From positions 124,001-188,000 of the forward strand of contig NZ_LZEX01000042.1 in assembly GCF_001676055.1 (NCBI RefSeq): a stretch of DNA of 64,000 nucleotides. Reading direction: 5' to 3'. The number at the start of each line of letters is the position of its first letter. Position 1 is the stretch's first letter. The DNA comes from Morganella psychrotolerans. GTDB lineage: Bacteria; Pseudomonadota; Gammaproteobacteria; Enterobacterales; Enterobacteriaceae. The translations under genes were made by a program, and so were the position numbers. Below are positions 8,457-19,102 of this stretch, in pieces. The notes under the pieces were generated by a model. It was not told where the DNA came from, did not search any database, and saw only the letters and a list, made by a program, of their open reading frames with translations.

Positions 8457-10159
8457 TACAGCACCTTCACTGAGACAGTTTCGTTACCATCGATATCAAC
8501 AATGTGTACCGCACATGCCATACACGGGTCGAATGAGTGAATAGTCCGCACCACTTCCAGCGGTTTTTCAGGATCGGCAATTTTCAGCCCGACCAGCGAC
8601 TGTTCATACGGCCCGACCACATCATTATTATTGCGCGGTCCACAGTTCCAGGTGGACGGCACAACCGCCTGATAGTTTTCAATGACACCGTCTTTGATAA
8701 CCACCCAGTGAGATAACATCCCGCGCGGTGCTTCCAGGAAACCCACGCCTTTGATAACACCGGTTTCAGGGATCTCCGGTTTCACATAGGTAATATTGTC
8801 ACCGGTACCGATATTAGCGATCAGCGCGGCATACTGATGTTGCAGAACCGCCTGCAATTCACAGCAGTGAACTGTGCGCCCGATAATACGACCGAGTGTG
8901 GAGTGTAATTGTTTTACTTCCAAAGGCTTGCCGGTTAATTGTGTATAAACCGCAATAATTTCATTCAGTTTTTCCTGCGTACCTTCATGTTTTGCCGCCA
9001 GTTTGCAGAACATATTTGCCAGCGGTCCCACTTCCACGGTTTTGCCGTACAGTGTCGGCGATTTTACCCAGGAATATTTGCCGTCCGGATCCCAGCCGGT
9101 GTAATTCGGATTGGTTGTCCCTTCCCACGGCTTTTGCGGCTCTTCATCCTGATACCAGGCGTGTTTTGCACTCTCCTGAATACCCTCGAGCAGGAATGGA
9201 TCTGCCTGAGAGTCAATCGGGCGGAAGGTGCTCAAATCTGCATTTTCAATGTAGCCGCCCGGGAAAAGGAAACTGCCGTTTTTGCCGTCAGTCGGGAATT
9301 CCGGGGTGCTCAGATAATTCACCGCGCCCTGCCCGGTTTCAAACCACTGCGGATAGAATGCCGCGATCACCGCGGTATCCACTTTATAAACCTGCTCGAC
9401 GAAATCATTGAGCTTATCAATGAATGATTTGATGTACATCAGGCGCTCAAGATTCAGTGTGCCGAGTCCGTCAAGGTTGATCGGGTTCGCCACACCACCG
9501 ACAGCAAGATTCTGAATATGCGGGGTTTTTCCGCCCAACAGCGCCACAATGCGGTTAGCATCGCGCTGACATTCCAGTGCATGTAAATAGTGTGCCACTG
9601 CGATCAGATTGACTTCCGGCGGCAACTGCATCGCCGGGTGTCCCCAGTAGCCGTTGGCAAAAATGCCCAGTTGCCCGCTCTCCACCAGCGCTTTGATTTT
9701 TTCCTGCACGCGGGCGAATTCCTGCGTGCTGTTCAGCGACCAGCTTGATACTCCGCTCAGCATCGCGGAGGCTTTTGCCGGATCCGCTTTCAGTACCGAG
9801 GTGATATCCACCCAGTCCAGAGCAGAAAGCTGATAAAAATGAACAATATGGTCATGAGTGGTATGCGCCGCCAGTATGATATTGCGGATATATTGCGCAT
9901 TCACCGGCACATCCAGATTGAGGGCATTTTCCACCGCACGCACCGATGCCAGGGCATGGGTGGTTGTGCAGACGCCGCAGATGCGTTGCAGGATCATCCA
10001 GGCATCACGCGGATCTTTGCCCTTCACAATTTTTTCCATACCGCGCCACATGGTGCCGGAAGCCCAGGCTTTGGTGACTTTGCCGTTATCGATTTCACAG
10101 TCGATGCGTAAATGCCCTTCGATACGGGTGACCGGATCAATCGTAATTCTCTGGCTCAT
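8456..10159 (-). CDS. hybC: Hydrogenase-2 large subunit HybC (NiFe)
   Basis: Catalytic large subunit of membrane-bound, periplasm-facing uptake hydrogenase 2, which oxidises H2 under anaerobic conditions. Its 567 residues equal the E. coli length. The two NiFe-binding motifs are present: RICGVCTTTHA (about 60-70) and DPCMACAVH near the C-terminus. The 15 residues after that His (IVDIDGNETVSVKVL) are the extension removed by HybD. It lacks a signal peptide of its own and travels with HybO through Tat. It overlaps hybB by 4 bp. Confidence 0.97.
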   Translation of the reverse strand: MSQRITIDPVTRIEGHLRIDCEIDNGKVTKAWASGTMWRGMEKIVKGKDPRDAWMILQRICGVCTTTHALASVRAVENALNLDVPVNAQYIRNIILAAHTTHDHIVHFYQLSALDWVDITSVLKADPAKASAMLSGVSSWSLNSTQEFARVQEKIKALVESGQLGIFANGYWGHPAMQLPPEVNLIAVAHYLHALECQRDANRIVALLGGKTPHIQNLAVGGVANPINLDGLGTLNLERLMYIKSFIDKLNDFVEQVYKVDTAVIAAFYPQWFETGQGAVNYLSTPEFPTDGKNGSFLFPGGYIENADLSTFRPIDSQADPFLLEGIQESAKHAWYQDEEPQKPWEGTTNPNYTGWDPDGKYSWVKSPTLYGKTVEVGPLANMFCKLAAKHEGTQEKLNEIIAVYTQLTGKPLEVKQLHSTLGRIIGRTVHCCELQAVLQHQYAALIANIGTGDNITYVKPEIPETGVIKGVGFLEAPRGMLSHWVVIKDGVIENYQAVVPSTWNCGPRNNNDVVGPYEQSLVGLKIADPEKPLEVVRTIHSFDPCMACAVHIVDIDGNETVSVKVL

Positions 10160-11338
10160 GACTTGCTCGCCTCATGATAATTGTGAACAGATGATTTTTT
10201 TAAAGGAGGAATTATCGGTAACAGGCGGATCAACAAGATGTACGCGCAGATCTCAACAGCCACGAAACCAATCGAAATTAATAATTCTGCCGCCGACGGG
10301 AAGTAGTGATAGCCATTTCCCGGATCAAAGGCGAGCAGTGAATACGCAAGACGCCACGCCGCACAACCAAGCATCATGCTCAGTGCGCCGATGAAAAGCA
10401 GGCGTGAATCCCGGCGCAGTTTCGGCAGGCTGAATACCGCCAGCGCAAATGCCATCAGCAAAATTTCTGTCCAGAACATCGCAGAGTAATAGTCACCTGC
10501 AAAAGCAAGACTGAGTTTGCCGTGATAAATTAACTCGCCGAAACGCAGTACCAGAAACAGTGCCATCAGCACGCTGACCGTGACAGCCAGTTTGGTAAAC
10601 AGGCTTTTCTCATCCGGCCCGTTGCCTTTCAGCCCGCTCTGCAACAGCGAACCTTCAAACACCACAATGGAAAAGCCCATAATAAAGGCGGTCAGCAGGG
10701 AGAACAGCGGCAACATTTCATAGCTCTGCCACAGAGGATGTACTTTATAACCGGCGGCAATCATCAGCGATCCCATGGATGACTGGTGCATCGCAGGCAG
10801 CAGTGCACCGAGGGCAATCACAAAAAACATGATTTTATTCAGCCGCTTCAGGGATATTTTCCAACCGAAGCGCTCAAATACTGCCGGGGCAAGCTCCAGC
10901 GCCATCACGCCGATATAAATCGTCATACAAACCGCGGTTTCCAGCAGAACGGAATTCACGTTAAAAATGCCGGGGATAAAAAAAGTTCGGCATATTCCAG
11001 TAACGACCTAAATCAATAGTGATGGATAATCCGCCCAGTGAATACCCCAGCAGACTTGCCAGCAGAGCCGGGCGCACCAGCGGGTGATATTCCCCTTTAT
11101 TAAAGACGTACACCGCCCACGCCAGCGCCCAACCACCACAGGCAAATCCGGTGCCGATCAGCAGGTCAAAGGCAATCCAGATCCCCCACGGGTAGCCGCC
11201 GTTCAGATCAGAGACAGATCCCAGTCCGAAAATCAGACGTTTAACGATAAGCAGCGCACAAAGGATAACAAGCGGCCCGAAAATGATGATCGGCTTACTG
11301 AATAATTTTCCGCCCAGCGGTTTGGGATCATGACTCAT
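10156..11338 (-). pseudogene. hybB: Hydrogenase-2 membrane subunit HybB (frameshifted)
   Basis: Polytopic NrfD-like membrane protein passing electrons from HybA to menaquinone. The start [10 protein letters not shown] is at 11338. The reading breaks at the A7 run 10978-10984 (T7 on the coding strand): with six bases the protein reads PNFFIPGIFNVNSVLLETAVC without interruption and is 393 residues, as in E. coli (392). As given it splits into about 125 N-terminal residues and a 267-residue remainder. The upstream piece overlaps hybA by 11 bp and the 3' end overlaps hybC by 4 bp, so operon structure is intact. Homopolymer miscount is the simplest explanation. Confidence 0.88.
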
Positions 11339-12311
11339 GGTCGTCCCCTCCGTCATGATGGTCATTTTTGGTATTGCGGCGCACCAGCACGGTCAGCCCC
11401 GCCAGAACAGCAAGCGGCAGGATCATGCCTTTATAAAGGGTGTGCTGGATATTTTCCGAGCGGGCACCGGTTGACAGTTCAGCCAGTTCAGGTAATTGCA
11501 GATTTTTATACGGCACGCCGGTCAGTACCATCACCTGAGTTCCGCCGCCCTCTTTTTCCCCGTACAGATGCGGATAATAAGAAGGTACCGTGTGTTTATA
11601 CACATCGCCGGTTTTCAGGGTCTGACGCGGATAGCGGTACTCTTCGCCTGCATTCAGTCCGAGGCGTTTTTTGGCTTCACTCATCAGATCTTCGCGGGAG
11701 CCGAAAATAATCGCGCCGGTCGGACACACATCCACACAGCCCGGCAGTCCGCCTTTATCCAGCAGTTCCACACCTTTCTGATTGCACAGCTCACACTTGT
11801 GGATCATCCCGAACGGGTTGTCATAATCATATTTCGGCACATCAAACGGGCAGCCGACCATGCAGTAACGACACCCGGTACAGACATCTTTGTCGTAATG
11901 AACGATGCCGGTGACCGGATGTTTTTTCAGTGCGCCGACCGGGCACACTGAGACACAGTTAGGATCAACGCAATGCATACATTGTTTCTTGATGTAGGCA
12001 TAACCGTCTTTTTCCTGATCTTTGTGCTCACCCGTACCGCTCTGCCACACCTGAATAATGTTATTGGTGTACGGAGACAGCTTGTCATTGTTGGACCAGG
12101 TCTGTTCACCCTGCGGGTTGCGTCCCGGAAAATTAATATCCTGGCACTTAGTCACACAGGCCTGGCAGCCGATACACAATGTTGAGTCATAGAGCATACC
12201 GAGCGAGCCCGGGATCGGCGGGCGGTTTTCTGCCGCCGCATGACCTGCGGAGGAGCTTCCCAGAAGCAATGCCCCGCCGGAGGCTGCTTTAATAAAGTCA
12301 CGCCTGTTCAC
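11328..12311 (-). CDS. hybA: Hydrogenase-2 iron-sulfur subunit HybA
   Basis: 327-residue ferredoxin-like electron-transfer subunit between HybO and HybB (E. coli: 328). It has a Tat signal ([16 protein letters not shown]) and four cysteine clusters for [4Fe-4S] centres: [37 protein letters not shown], and CELCNQKG with [11 protein letters not shown]-terminal hydrophobic helix (about 291-310, [15 protein letters not shown]) anchors it in the membrane. It starts 2 bp after hybO. Confidence 0.97.
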   Translation of the reverse strand: MNRRDFIKAASGGALLLGSSSAGHAAAENRPPIPGSLGMLYDSTLCIGCQACVTKCQDINFPGRNPQGEQTWSNNDKLSPYTNNIIQVWQSGTGEHKDQEKDGYAYIKKQCMHCVDPNCVSVCPVGALKKHPVTGIVHYDKDVCTGCRYCMVGCPFDVPKYDYDNPFGMIHKCELCNQKGVELLDKGGLPGCVDVCPTGAIIFGSREDLMSEAKKRLGLNAGEEYRYPRQTLKTGDVYKHTVPSYYPHLYGEKEGGGTQVMVLTGVPYKNLQLPELAELSTGARSENIQHTLYKGMILPLAVLAGLTVLVRRNTKNDHHDGGDDHES

Positions 12312-12313
12312 AG

Positions 12314-13435
12314 TTACTCTCCCCGCGGCGAGTCAGCATCATTTTTCTTCTGCTGACGCCCCAGCTCCCGAACCGCCATAACACTGACACCGGCAACCAG
12401 CCCGACAACACCCCCGAGCAATCCGATGGCACCACCGGAGACTATGCCGCCCTCTTTCAGATCCACATCCGGTTTTTCCGCACGCGGTGTCGGGTTCTGC
12501 ACAGAAGCAAGCTGATGGATGCCTTTATGGAAACCGACACCGGCTTCGTTACAGCCATAACAAGGATGCCCGATAGCCACCGGCCACACGCCGCCGACAT
12601 CACAAAACTGCAATGTTGAGCAGTTACCGTAAGTTTCCGGTCCTTTGCAGCCCAGGTGATAGAGACACCAACCTTCGCGGTGACCTTCGTCACCGAACTC
12701 TTTGGCAAAACGACCGGCATCGAAATGTGCGCGGCGTTCGCAATGTTCGTGGATCAAGCGCCCGTAGGCAAAAAGCGGACGGTTTTTGCTATCCAGCTTC
12801 GGTACGGTGCCGTAGGTAATAATATGCACGACCGTTGCCAGGAAATTATGCGGATTCGGCGGGCAGCCCGGAATATTAATAATGGTTTTGCCCGGCAGCA
12901 CTTCCTGAAGACCAACCGCGCCGGTCGGGTTATCACCCGCTGCCGCGACACCACCCCATGCGGCACAAGAGCCGATAGCAATAATCGCAGCCGCATTCTC
13001 AGCGGCTTTGCGGATGTGGTCAGCAATCGGCTCGCCTGCGATCATGCAATAAATGCCGTTATCTTTCAGTGGCACAGAGCCATCGACCACCAGCACATAT
13101 TTGCCTTTGTATTTCTCAATGGCATTGTGTTTATTCGCTTCGGCCTGATGACCAAATGCGGCGGAGAGCACCTCGTGGTACTCCAGCGAAATCATATCAA
13201 GTATGAGGTTTTCGATTGTCGGGTGCGTCGCCCGGAGCAGGGACTCAGTGCAACCGGTACACTCCTGTGCAGATATCCAGATGACGGGGGGACAATCCTT
13301 ACGGCTGACGGACGCCGCAATTTCGGCGGAAGCATTTGCACTGAGACCCATAGTGGCAGCTAATGCCGCACAGAGTTTCAGAAAGCCGCGCCGGTTAATA
13401 CCCTCAGAAGTGATAAAAGTATTATCTTCAATCAT
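12314..13435 (-). CDS. hybO: Hydrogenase-2 small subunit HybO
   Basis: 373-residue small subunit carrying the three FeS clusters that wire HybC to HybA. The Tat signal [17 protein letters not shown] directs export of the folded HybO-HybC pair. Cysteine ligands are visible at [34 protein letters not shown] and [10 protein letters not shown]-terminal membrane helix (about 330-355, [21 protein letters not shown]) anchors it. It is the first gene of the hyb operon; the promoter should lie in 13436-13700, where I cannot assign a specific regulator site. Confidence 0.97.
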   Translation of the reverse strand: MIEDNTFITSEGINRRGFLKLCAALAATMGLSANASAEIAASVSRKDCPPVIWISAQECTGCTESLLRATHPTIENLILDMISLEYHEVLSAAFGHQAEANKHNAIEKYKGKYVLVVDGSVPLKDNGIYCMIAGEPIADHIRKAAENAAAIIAIGSCAAWGGVAAAGDNPTGAVGLQEVLPGKTIINIPGCPPNPHNFLATVVHIITYGTVPKLDSKNRPLFAYGRLIHEHCERRAHFDAGRFAKEFGDEGHREGWCLYHLGCKGPETYGNCSTLQFCDVGGVWPVAIGHPCYGCNEAGVGFHKGIHQLASVQNPTPRAEKPDVDLKEGGIVSGGAIGLLGGVVGLVAGVSVMAVRELGRQQKKNDADSPRGE

Positions 13436-14545
13436 TCTATTATTCCGTAGTGTTAATTTGAGACGTAATGTAATCGTTTTTTTAAATAATTAATGCGACA
13501 CAGAACAAAATCAACACTAAAAATAAGGGTATTTAGCGGGGTTATGATCAATAAAAATGGATAAAATAATAAAATATTCATGACATTGGAGAACAGACAA
13601 AGGCAATCGGATGTTTTCATTAATATTTAACATTTAAAGCAATATAAACGTCTGAATGTTAAATCTGACTTTTGAATATTCCTAAATATTTAAATGCCCT
13701 GTAAAGATGACAAAAATGCCACATGAATGGAGTCAGCAAAAGCGCTAAGACCAGTCAGGGCAACGGATTACGGAATGTGAATCGTTCTGATTCACGGGTT
13801 AAAATAATGAAGAACAGTCAGGGTTGTCATATGATTTTTATACCTGAGATTAAAAAACAACCGTTATTTGTTTTTCTTATTTAACTTAACGTAAAAAATC
13901 ATATTGCTGTAGTGCATTATAAAACACCTGTACTTTACCGCGTCTCTATTTTCATTTTTTATAATTAAATAAAGATCCCCACTGATGCAAATGAATATAA
14001 ATCTCATTTTATAATTACTCTCAACAACAGAACACTTCCCTCTTAATAAATTACTGCGTAATTCAGTTACGACAATAACGCCATAACACCCCTGATAAAC
14101 TAACTGACAAAAAATACACGGCATTTATGTTTACCTTCGCTGAAGAAAAGCAGAAACAACAGACATTAAAAGAAGATATCTCTGTAAAATACCGATTTTT
14201 AAATTAATAATACTGAAATACTAATAACCTGTAGCCCCTATTATGAATATATTGTTAATTAATAAATAATTACAATTTTTATTAAACTCTTAATATTCTT
14301 CCATAAAATAACAAATCACCAAAATACTCATTTAATGCTCACGTCGGTAATCATTTGAATTAAATTAAGTTTAAACTATTAATTTTTTCAGTTTGTTAAA
14401 TTACCGATATATTGACTTGCCATAAGGTAAAAATTAAAATTTACTCTCTATGTAAGTATTTATATGCGTCAAGTACACTTCCGTTATCTGCTGAACAGGT
14501 AGCGACCTCCAATTCATTCCATCTCCGAAAAAAACAGGCAATGTG
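13436..14545. other. Divergent intergenic region hybO / autotransporter
   Basis: About 1.1 kb of AT-rich DNA between hybO (-) and the autotransporter (+). It holds a 7-bp inverted repeat, GTGAATC-GTTCT-GATTCAC, at 13777-13795, and a few very short frames without ribosome sites. It must contain the promoters of both flanking genes. No RNA gene or mobile element is recognisable. Confidence 0.6.
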
Positions 14546-17479
14546 ATGAAATTAAAAAAATTATCGTTCCTGATACTCTCAGTAACCGGCATGGCTTATT
14601 CTTCTGCGGGTATGGCTGATACCACGCCTCCCGCCACGGTAACACCTGAACCGATCCCTGAATTTAAGTTCAGTGATGAATCACTGCGTATTGAGCAGAT
14701 TCAAAATGGTGGAAGCTATACGAATGCTGATAGTGATGCACTGAAAGCGACTGAAGCAAATAAAGGCATTACGATTAAGGGGCCAAAATTTCTGACTGAA
14801 ATTGATATGGCGTATCCCTCATCAGTCGAACCAACCGTGAATTTCACTGACGATACCCACCTTATCGGCACAAACCTCGGTCACGCCTCTTTCCGGTTGG
14901 GCGACTCATACCGCGGAACCGCGTTTGATGACAGCAGCGTGATAAATATTACGCTCAAAGGTATTGATAAAAACAATACCGGGAACCTGCAACTGCATAA
15001 CGGAACAAAGTCCTATAACACCACGGTTGATGCATGGGGTGTTATGGAGTTACGGACAGCATCAGATAAAGAAAAAGTACAGGCTTATAACACGCTGGTG
15101 AAAACCAACGGAAAATTGACGGTCAGCTACAATGCCTATGCTGAAAATAACCTGATCGACGGTGGTGAACTTTATATACCAATAGGTGCAAATGACGCCA
15201 TTGTAAAAAATACCATTATCCGTAATGGCGGCACCTATACGATAGACGCCGGGACCGCCATTGATAACTATATTACCGGAGCGGGTAGTTACCAGGCAGT
15301 ATCAGGACTGGCACTGAATAACTACATATATGAGGGTGGTTATCAGACTGTTTATGTTAATGACAGAAGTGGCGCTAAAAATACCACTATTTATCAGGGT
15401 GGTACGCAGCGGGTACGTTCAGGTACAGTTGAAGATACCCTGGTTTATGGTGATCAGATTATTTCTAACCATAGCGGTGACTGGAAAAACGGGCAGTGGG
15501 TCGCGGATAATGATCCTGACAAAACCTGGGGAAGCAATCCGACGGCTGAAAATACCCAAATCATGGCGGGTGGTACACAAACAGTCGGGCTGAACGGTAA
15601 AGCAGAAAATACTACTATTTATAAAGACGGTGTTCAATCTGTTGAAAATAAAGGTATCGCCACTCAAACAACAATAATGAATGGTGGCCTGCAATCAGTT
15701 AAACAAAACGGAAAAGCCTCAGACACCACAGTTAACAGCGGCGGCGTTCAGTCTGTTGAAGATAAAGGCTCTGTCACAAATACAACGGTGATAACCAACG
15801 GGGCTCAGTTTATTGCACAATATGCCCTCGCTGCGTCGACGATAATTGATGGCGGAACTCAGCATGTACAGGCAAACGGCAGTACCGAAAATACCACTAT
15901 CAAAAATGGCGGGAACAGCACCCTGGATGACGGAGCATATTCTCTGGGTACACTGACTGTCGATAATGGTTCTCTGATTCTGGGCGCAGGCAGTGATCAC
16001 ACTCTGAATGGTGTTCTCAGTAAAGGCGCATACGCTGAACAGGTTAATCTGTATAACGATAAGTCATATATATATATAAGCCAGAATGCAGCATCTCCTG
16101 AGTCAATAGCGACTATCAATAAACTGACCAACAACGGTGTAACAGTATTCGGTGATATGACCGGAAATAATATTAATCATTACAGTCAGTTAAATATCAG
16201 TGAGCTCAGCGGTAACGGATTATTTGTGATGAATACCGGTCTCGCTGACGGCAAAGGTGATTTTCTGAATATCACTGACTCGGTCAGCGGTAATCATGGT
16301 GTCCGGGTGATGGATTCAGGTAAAGCGCTGGTCAGCAATACATCAGATCCGTACCGTTATCACCTGATCCACGCCGCAGGCAGCCAGAACGATACCTTCG
16401 CCCTGACTAATAAAAGTGTGGATTTAGGTGCTTACAAATACTATCTGGTTCAGGATAAAAATACAGCGGATGAATGGTATCTTTCTCCGGTGAAAGAAGT
16501 TCCACCGGTTGACCCTGTTGACCCTGTTGACCCTGTTGACCCTGTTGACCCTGTAGTTCCGGTTCTCCCTGAAATTACTGATCCGGCTAAAACCGCCCTG
16601 ATGATTGCCAACGCCATCCCGACTGTCTGGAAAGGTGAATTAAGTACATTGCGCGCCCGCCTGGGTGAGTTACGTAATGATCCACAGGTTAATCTCGGAG
16701 TCTGGTCAAAAGCCACTACTGCCCGTCATAATATCAATAACAATGAGGTTGCTTACCGTCACGATATGAATGGTATCGTCGCCGGGGGTGACAAAATGAC
16801 AGAATTTGAAAGCGGTAAACTCTGGACCGGGGTGCTCGTCGGCTACAGCCACTCCTCACTCGACATGGCTAAAAACGACGGTAAAATAGACAGTTACAGT
16901 CTGGGTGTTTATTCAACCTTCCGCCATAATTCAGGAGTTTATGTAGATGGCGTGGTGAAAGCCAACCATTTCCGCAGCACCTATGATGCCCGTTTCAATG
17001 ACGGAAAAACATCGGCTGACAGTAATACAAACGGGTTTGGTTTCTCCGTTGAAGCCGGTAAATACTTTGAAAAAGATGATTACTTTATTGAGCCTTACGT
17101 TATGGTATCCGCCTTCCGGGGACAGGGTGCAGATTACCGCTACAGTAATGGTATGAGTATCAAAGCAGATGCTGCCAAATCGTTCAGCGGTGAACTGGGT
17201 GCAACTTTAGGTAAAAATTTCACACTGGGAAACGGCGCACAGATCAAACCTTATGTCCGTGTGGCAGTTAACCATGAGTTTGCCAAAAACGGCGAGGTTG
17301 AGCTTAATAAAGAAACCAAACGGACAAATGACATGTCCGGCACCACAGGAAAATACGGTGTTGGTATTGATGCCAAACTCAATGATAAATGGGCTGTTTA
17401 CGGCGAATTTAACTACGCAAAAAGCAGTAAACAGGAAACACCTTACAGTGGTTTGATCGGCGTAAACTACCGGTTCTGA
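14546..17479 (+). CDS. AIDA-like autotransporter (type Va)
   Basis: 977-residue surface protein with classical autotransporter architecture. I chose the ATG at 14546 because AGG lies about 7 bases upstream; a GTG one codon earlier is also possible. Signal peptide about 1-26. The passenger contains pertactin/AIDA-type repeats (about 190-480) of the form ENTTI-GGVQSV, e.g. TTIYKDGVQSVENKG, TTVNSGGVQSVEDKG, which build a right-handed beta-helix. A proline-rich linker of repeated VDP units (about 652-672) precedes the C-terminal barrel (about 700-977), which ends in the aromatic signature YRF. A role in adhesion or aggregation is inferred from the family. The gene is alone, divergent from hybO and closed by a shared terminator. 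Confidence 0.92.
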   Translation: MKLKKLSFLILSVTGMAYSSAGMADTTPPATVTPEPIPEFKFSDESLRIEQIQNGGSYTNADSDALKATEANKGITIKGPKFLTEIDMAYPSSVEPTVNFTDDTHLIGTNLGHASFRLGDSYRGTAFDDSSVINITLKGIDKNNTGNLQLHNGTKSYNTTVDAWGVMELRTASDKEKVQAYNTLVKTNGKLTVSYNAYAENNLIDGGELYIPIGANDAIVKNTIIRNGGTYTIDAGTAIDNYITGAGSYQAVSGLALNNYIYEGGYQTVYVNDRSGAKNTTIYQGGTQRVRSGTVEDTLVYGDQIISNHSGDWKNGQWVADNDPDKTWGSNPTAENTQIMAGGTQTVGLNGKAENTTIYKDGVQSVENKGIATQTTIMNGGLQSVKQNGKASDTTVNSGGVQSVEDKGSVTNTTVITNGAQFIAQYALAASTIIDGGTQHVQANGSTENTTIKNGGNSTLDDGAYSLGTLTVDNGSLILGAGSDHTLNGVLSKGAYAEQVNLYNDKSYIYISQNAASPESIATINKLTNNGVTVFGDMTGNNINHYSQLNISELSGNGLFVMNTGLADGKGDFLNITDSVSGNHGVRVMDSGKALVSNTSDPYRYHLIHAAGSQNDTFALTNKSVDLGAYKYYLVQDKNTADEWYLSPVKEVPPVDPVDPVDPVDPVDPVVPVLPEITDPAKTALMIANAIPTVWKGELSTLRARLGELRNDPQVNLGVWSKATTARHNINNNEVAYRHDMNGIVAGGDKMTEFESGKLWTGVLVGYSHSSLDMAKNDGKIDSYSLGVYSTFRHNSGVYVDGVVKANHFRSTYDARFNDGKTSADSNTNGFGFSVEAGKYFEKDDYFIEPYVMVSAFRGQGADYRYSNGMSIKADAAKSFSGELGATLGKNFTLGNGAQIKPYVRVAVNHEFAKNGEVELNKETKRTNDMSGTTGKYGVGIDAKLNDKWAVYGEFNYAKSSKQETPYSGLIGVNYRF
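16508..16552 (+). repeat. 9-bp tandem repeat (GTTGACCCT) x5 in the autotransporter linker
   Basis: Five perfect in-frame copies encode Val-Asp-Pro repeats in the linker before the beta-barrel. Copy-number change would alter linker length only and keep the frame. Confidence 0.95.
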
Positions 17480-17518
17480 TACAGCATCGGTTCTGATAAA
17501 CCGGTTCTGTCAAACCAA

Positions 17519-17550
17519 AAACGGCAGGGAGAAATTCCTGCCGTTCTTTT
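17519..17550. terminator. Bidirectional intrinsic terminator
   Basis: Stem AACGGCAGG / CCTGCCGTT with a short loop, A-rich on the left and CTTTTATT on the right. It lies between the converging autotransporter (+) and NSS transporter (-) genes. Confidence 0.8.
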
Positions 17551-17559
17551 ATTCTGTTA

Positions 17560-18876
17560 TCAGCCAATCAGTCCGTGTACCAGGATAACACCAATACAAA
17601 CCGGCCCGATATAGCGCCATACCAACAGCAAACACTGACGTTTCAGACCGGTAATATTATCAGGGATCAGTGCATTCGCTTTACGTGACCAGCCGAAAAT
17701 CAGGCAGACTGCAATACCGAACAGCGGCATCAGGATATTCGATGTCAGGTAATCCAGCAGATCAAACACCGTTTTTCCGCCGAGGGTAACATCACTCAGT
17801 GGTCCGAATGATAACGATACCGGGATCCCCATCAGCATAATCGAGGCCGTTACCACCAGACCCGCCCTGCGGCGCGTCCACTGAAAACGCATCTGAACAT
17901 ACGCCACAATATGCTCCAGCAATGAAATTGCGGAAGTCAGCGCCGCCATCAGTAATAAAACAAAGAAGGTTACTGCCAGAACTGAGCCGCCGGGTAAGTG
18001 GGCAAAATAAACCGGCATGGTCATAAAGGTCAGACCCGGCCCCGCATCCGGTGCCAGACCTGCAGCAGACAATGCAGGGAAAATCATCAGCCCCGCCAGT
18101 ACGCACACCATGCAGGAGAGGATAACCACCCACATACTTGAGTTTGCAATACCTTTATTATCAGATAAATAGGCGCTGTAGGTAATATGAATACCCAGAC
18201 CAATTGAGAGCGAGAAGAAAGCCAGGCCCAGTGCATCCAATACGCCTTTTCCGGTCAGTTTGCTGAAATCAGGATATAAAAATAATTTCAGTCCGGCAGA
18301 CGAACCCGGCAGGCTGATACCAATGATAGTCAATGCAATCATGATAATAAATAATAACGGCATCATGACTTTAACGGATTTTTCCAGCCCGCGCTGTACA
18401 CCCGCCAGCACCACAAAACAGGTCATACCGGCAAAGGTGAGATGAGCAATAACCGGCCACCAGGGATTACTGATAAAGCGGGTGAATATACCGGTCAGCT
18501 CTGCGCTGTCCGAAATATTCAGTTCACCAGTCGCTGCCATCACCGTATAACCGATAGTCCAGCCCCCGACGACACTGTAAAAGCTGTAAATACACCATGA
18601 ACTGAACACACCGATAACACCAATCCATGCCCAGTGGCGTCCCATCATTTGTTTAAATGCATTAACAGCTTCAGCCCGCGTACTGCTGCCTAAAATATTT
18701 TCAGCCAGTAATACGGCAAGACCAATAATAAAACTGAATAACAGAAAAACGATCAAAAATGCGCCGCCGCCGTTAGATGCAGCAACATAAGAGAATTTCC
18801 AGATGGCACCGATGCCGATAGCAGAACCGGCGGCGGCTAAAATATGCCCGAAGCGGGACGTCCATTGCTGACTCAT
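17560..18876 (-). CDS. NSS-family sodium-coupled amino-acid transporter
   Basis: 438-residue polytopic inner-membrane protein of the neurotransmitter:sodium symporter family. Helix 1 carries the family signature (SRFGHILAAAGSAIGIGAIWKF), which contributes the sodium and substrate sites, and about 11-12 helices can be counted. Bacterial members carry amino acids such as leucine, tryptophan, tyrosine or methionine with sodium. The start at 18876 has AGGAGG just upstream and overlaps the stop of a 35-codon ORF in an ATGA arrangement. Upstream lie a leucine-codon attenuator and a PLP decarboxylase gene on the same strand. From that context I infer branched-chain amino-acid (leucine) uptake; the substrate is not readable from the sequence. 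Confidence 0.9.
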   Translation of the reverse strand: MSQQWTSRFGHILAAAGSAIGIGAIWKFSYVAASNGGGAFLIVFLLFSFIIGLAVLLAENILGSSTRAEAVNAFKQMMGRHWAWIGVIGVFSSWCIYSFYSVVGGWTIGYTVMAATGELNISDSAELTGIFTRFISNPWWPVIAHLTFAGMTCFVVLAGVQRGLEKSVKVMMPLLFIIMIALTIIGISLPGSSAGLKLFLYPDFSKLTGKGVLDALGLAFFSLSIGLGIHITYSAYLSDNKGIANSSMWVVILSCMVCVLAGLMIFPALSAAGLAPDAGPGLTFMTMPVYFAHLPGGSVLAVTFFVLLLMAALTSAISLLEHIVAYVQMRFQWTRRRAGLVVTASIMLMGIPVSLSFGPLSDVTLGGKTVFDLLDYLTSNILMPLFGIAVCLIFGWSRKANALIPDNITGLKRQCLLLVWRYIGPVCIGVILVHGLIG

Positions 18877-18980
18877 GCGGCCTCCTTCTGTGTCATCTGA
18901 GTGACAGAGGCGGCGGCAGAACAATTATTCTGCGGTGAAATGGTGCTGATAATAATCCTTGCCGTGTAACCAAACATCAT
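18873..18980 (-). CDS. 35-codon ORF coupled to the transporter gene
   Basis: Starts MMFGYTARIIISTIS after GGGAG at suitable spacing and ends EAA, with its TGA overlapping the transporter's ATG (ATGA). There is no clear transmembrane helix beyond a short hydrophobic stretch (residues 9-14). It may be a small subunit or simply a translated spacer that delivers ribosomes to the transporter start. It does not look like the known small MetS-type NSS partner. Confidence 0.4.
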   Translation of the reverse strand: MMFGYTARIIISTISPQNNCSAAASVTQMTQKEAA

Positions 18981-19024
18981 AGGAACTCCCGTAAAAAAAC
19001 AGTTCCACCAGCAGGTTACACATA

Positions 19025-19050
19025 CAAAAAAGCCACCTTGCTGGTGGCTT
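19025..19050 (-). terminator. Attenuator terminator before the transporter gene
   Basis: On the minus strand GCCACC-AGCAA-GGTGGC is followed at once by TTTTTT, a compact intrinsic terminator between the leader peptide and the transporter. Its left arm can pair alternatively with an upstream copy of GGTGGCT (19073-19079). Confidence 0.88.
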
Positions 19051-19102
19051 GTGAAGAAAAACGAATAAACGCAGCCACCTAACTGAGTAGTAGGTTTAGG
19101 CT
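19031..19102 (-). promoter_or_regulatory. Leucine-type transcription attenuator
   Basis: Four segments can be read on the minus strand. Segment 1 (19091-19102, AGCC then ACCTA) lies inside the leader peptide and pairs with segment 2 (19073-19081, TAGGTGGCT). Segment 3 (19043-19049, AGCCACC) can pair with segment 2 (antiterminator) or with segment 4 (19031-19037, GGTGGCT; terminator). Segments 2 and 4 share GGTGGCT, so the two structures exclude each other. Leucine codons fall in segment 1, so a ribosome stalled for leucyl-tRNA would free segment 2 and prevent termination. The structure is seen in the sequence; the response is inferred from known leu/trp-type attenuation. Confidence 0.82.

Noticed and set aside
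10978..10984. A7 run in hybB as a phase-variation switch
   Set aside because: hyb genes are not known phase-variable targets, and six similar single-base breaks in other conserved genes favour a sequence error.
13807..13884. 25-codon ORF in the hybO/autotransporter gap
   Set aside because: No ribosome site and no feature beyond chance in AT-rich DNA.
13864..14124. 86-codon minus-strand frame upstream of the autotransporter
   Set aside because: AT-rich region, no ribosome site, no recognisable protein pattern; likely chance.
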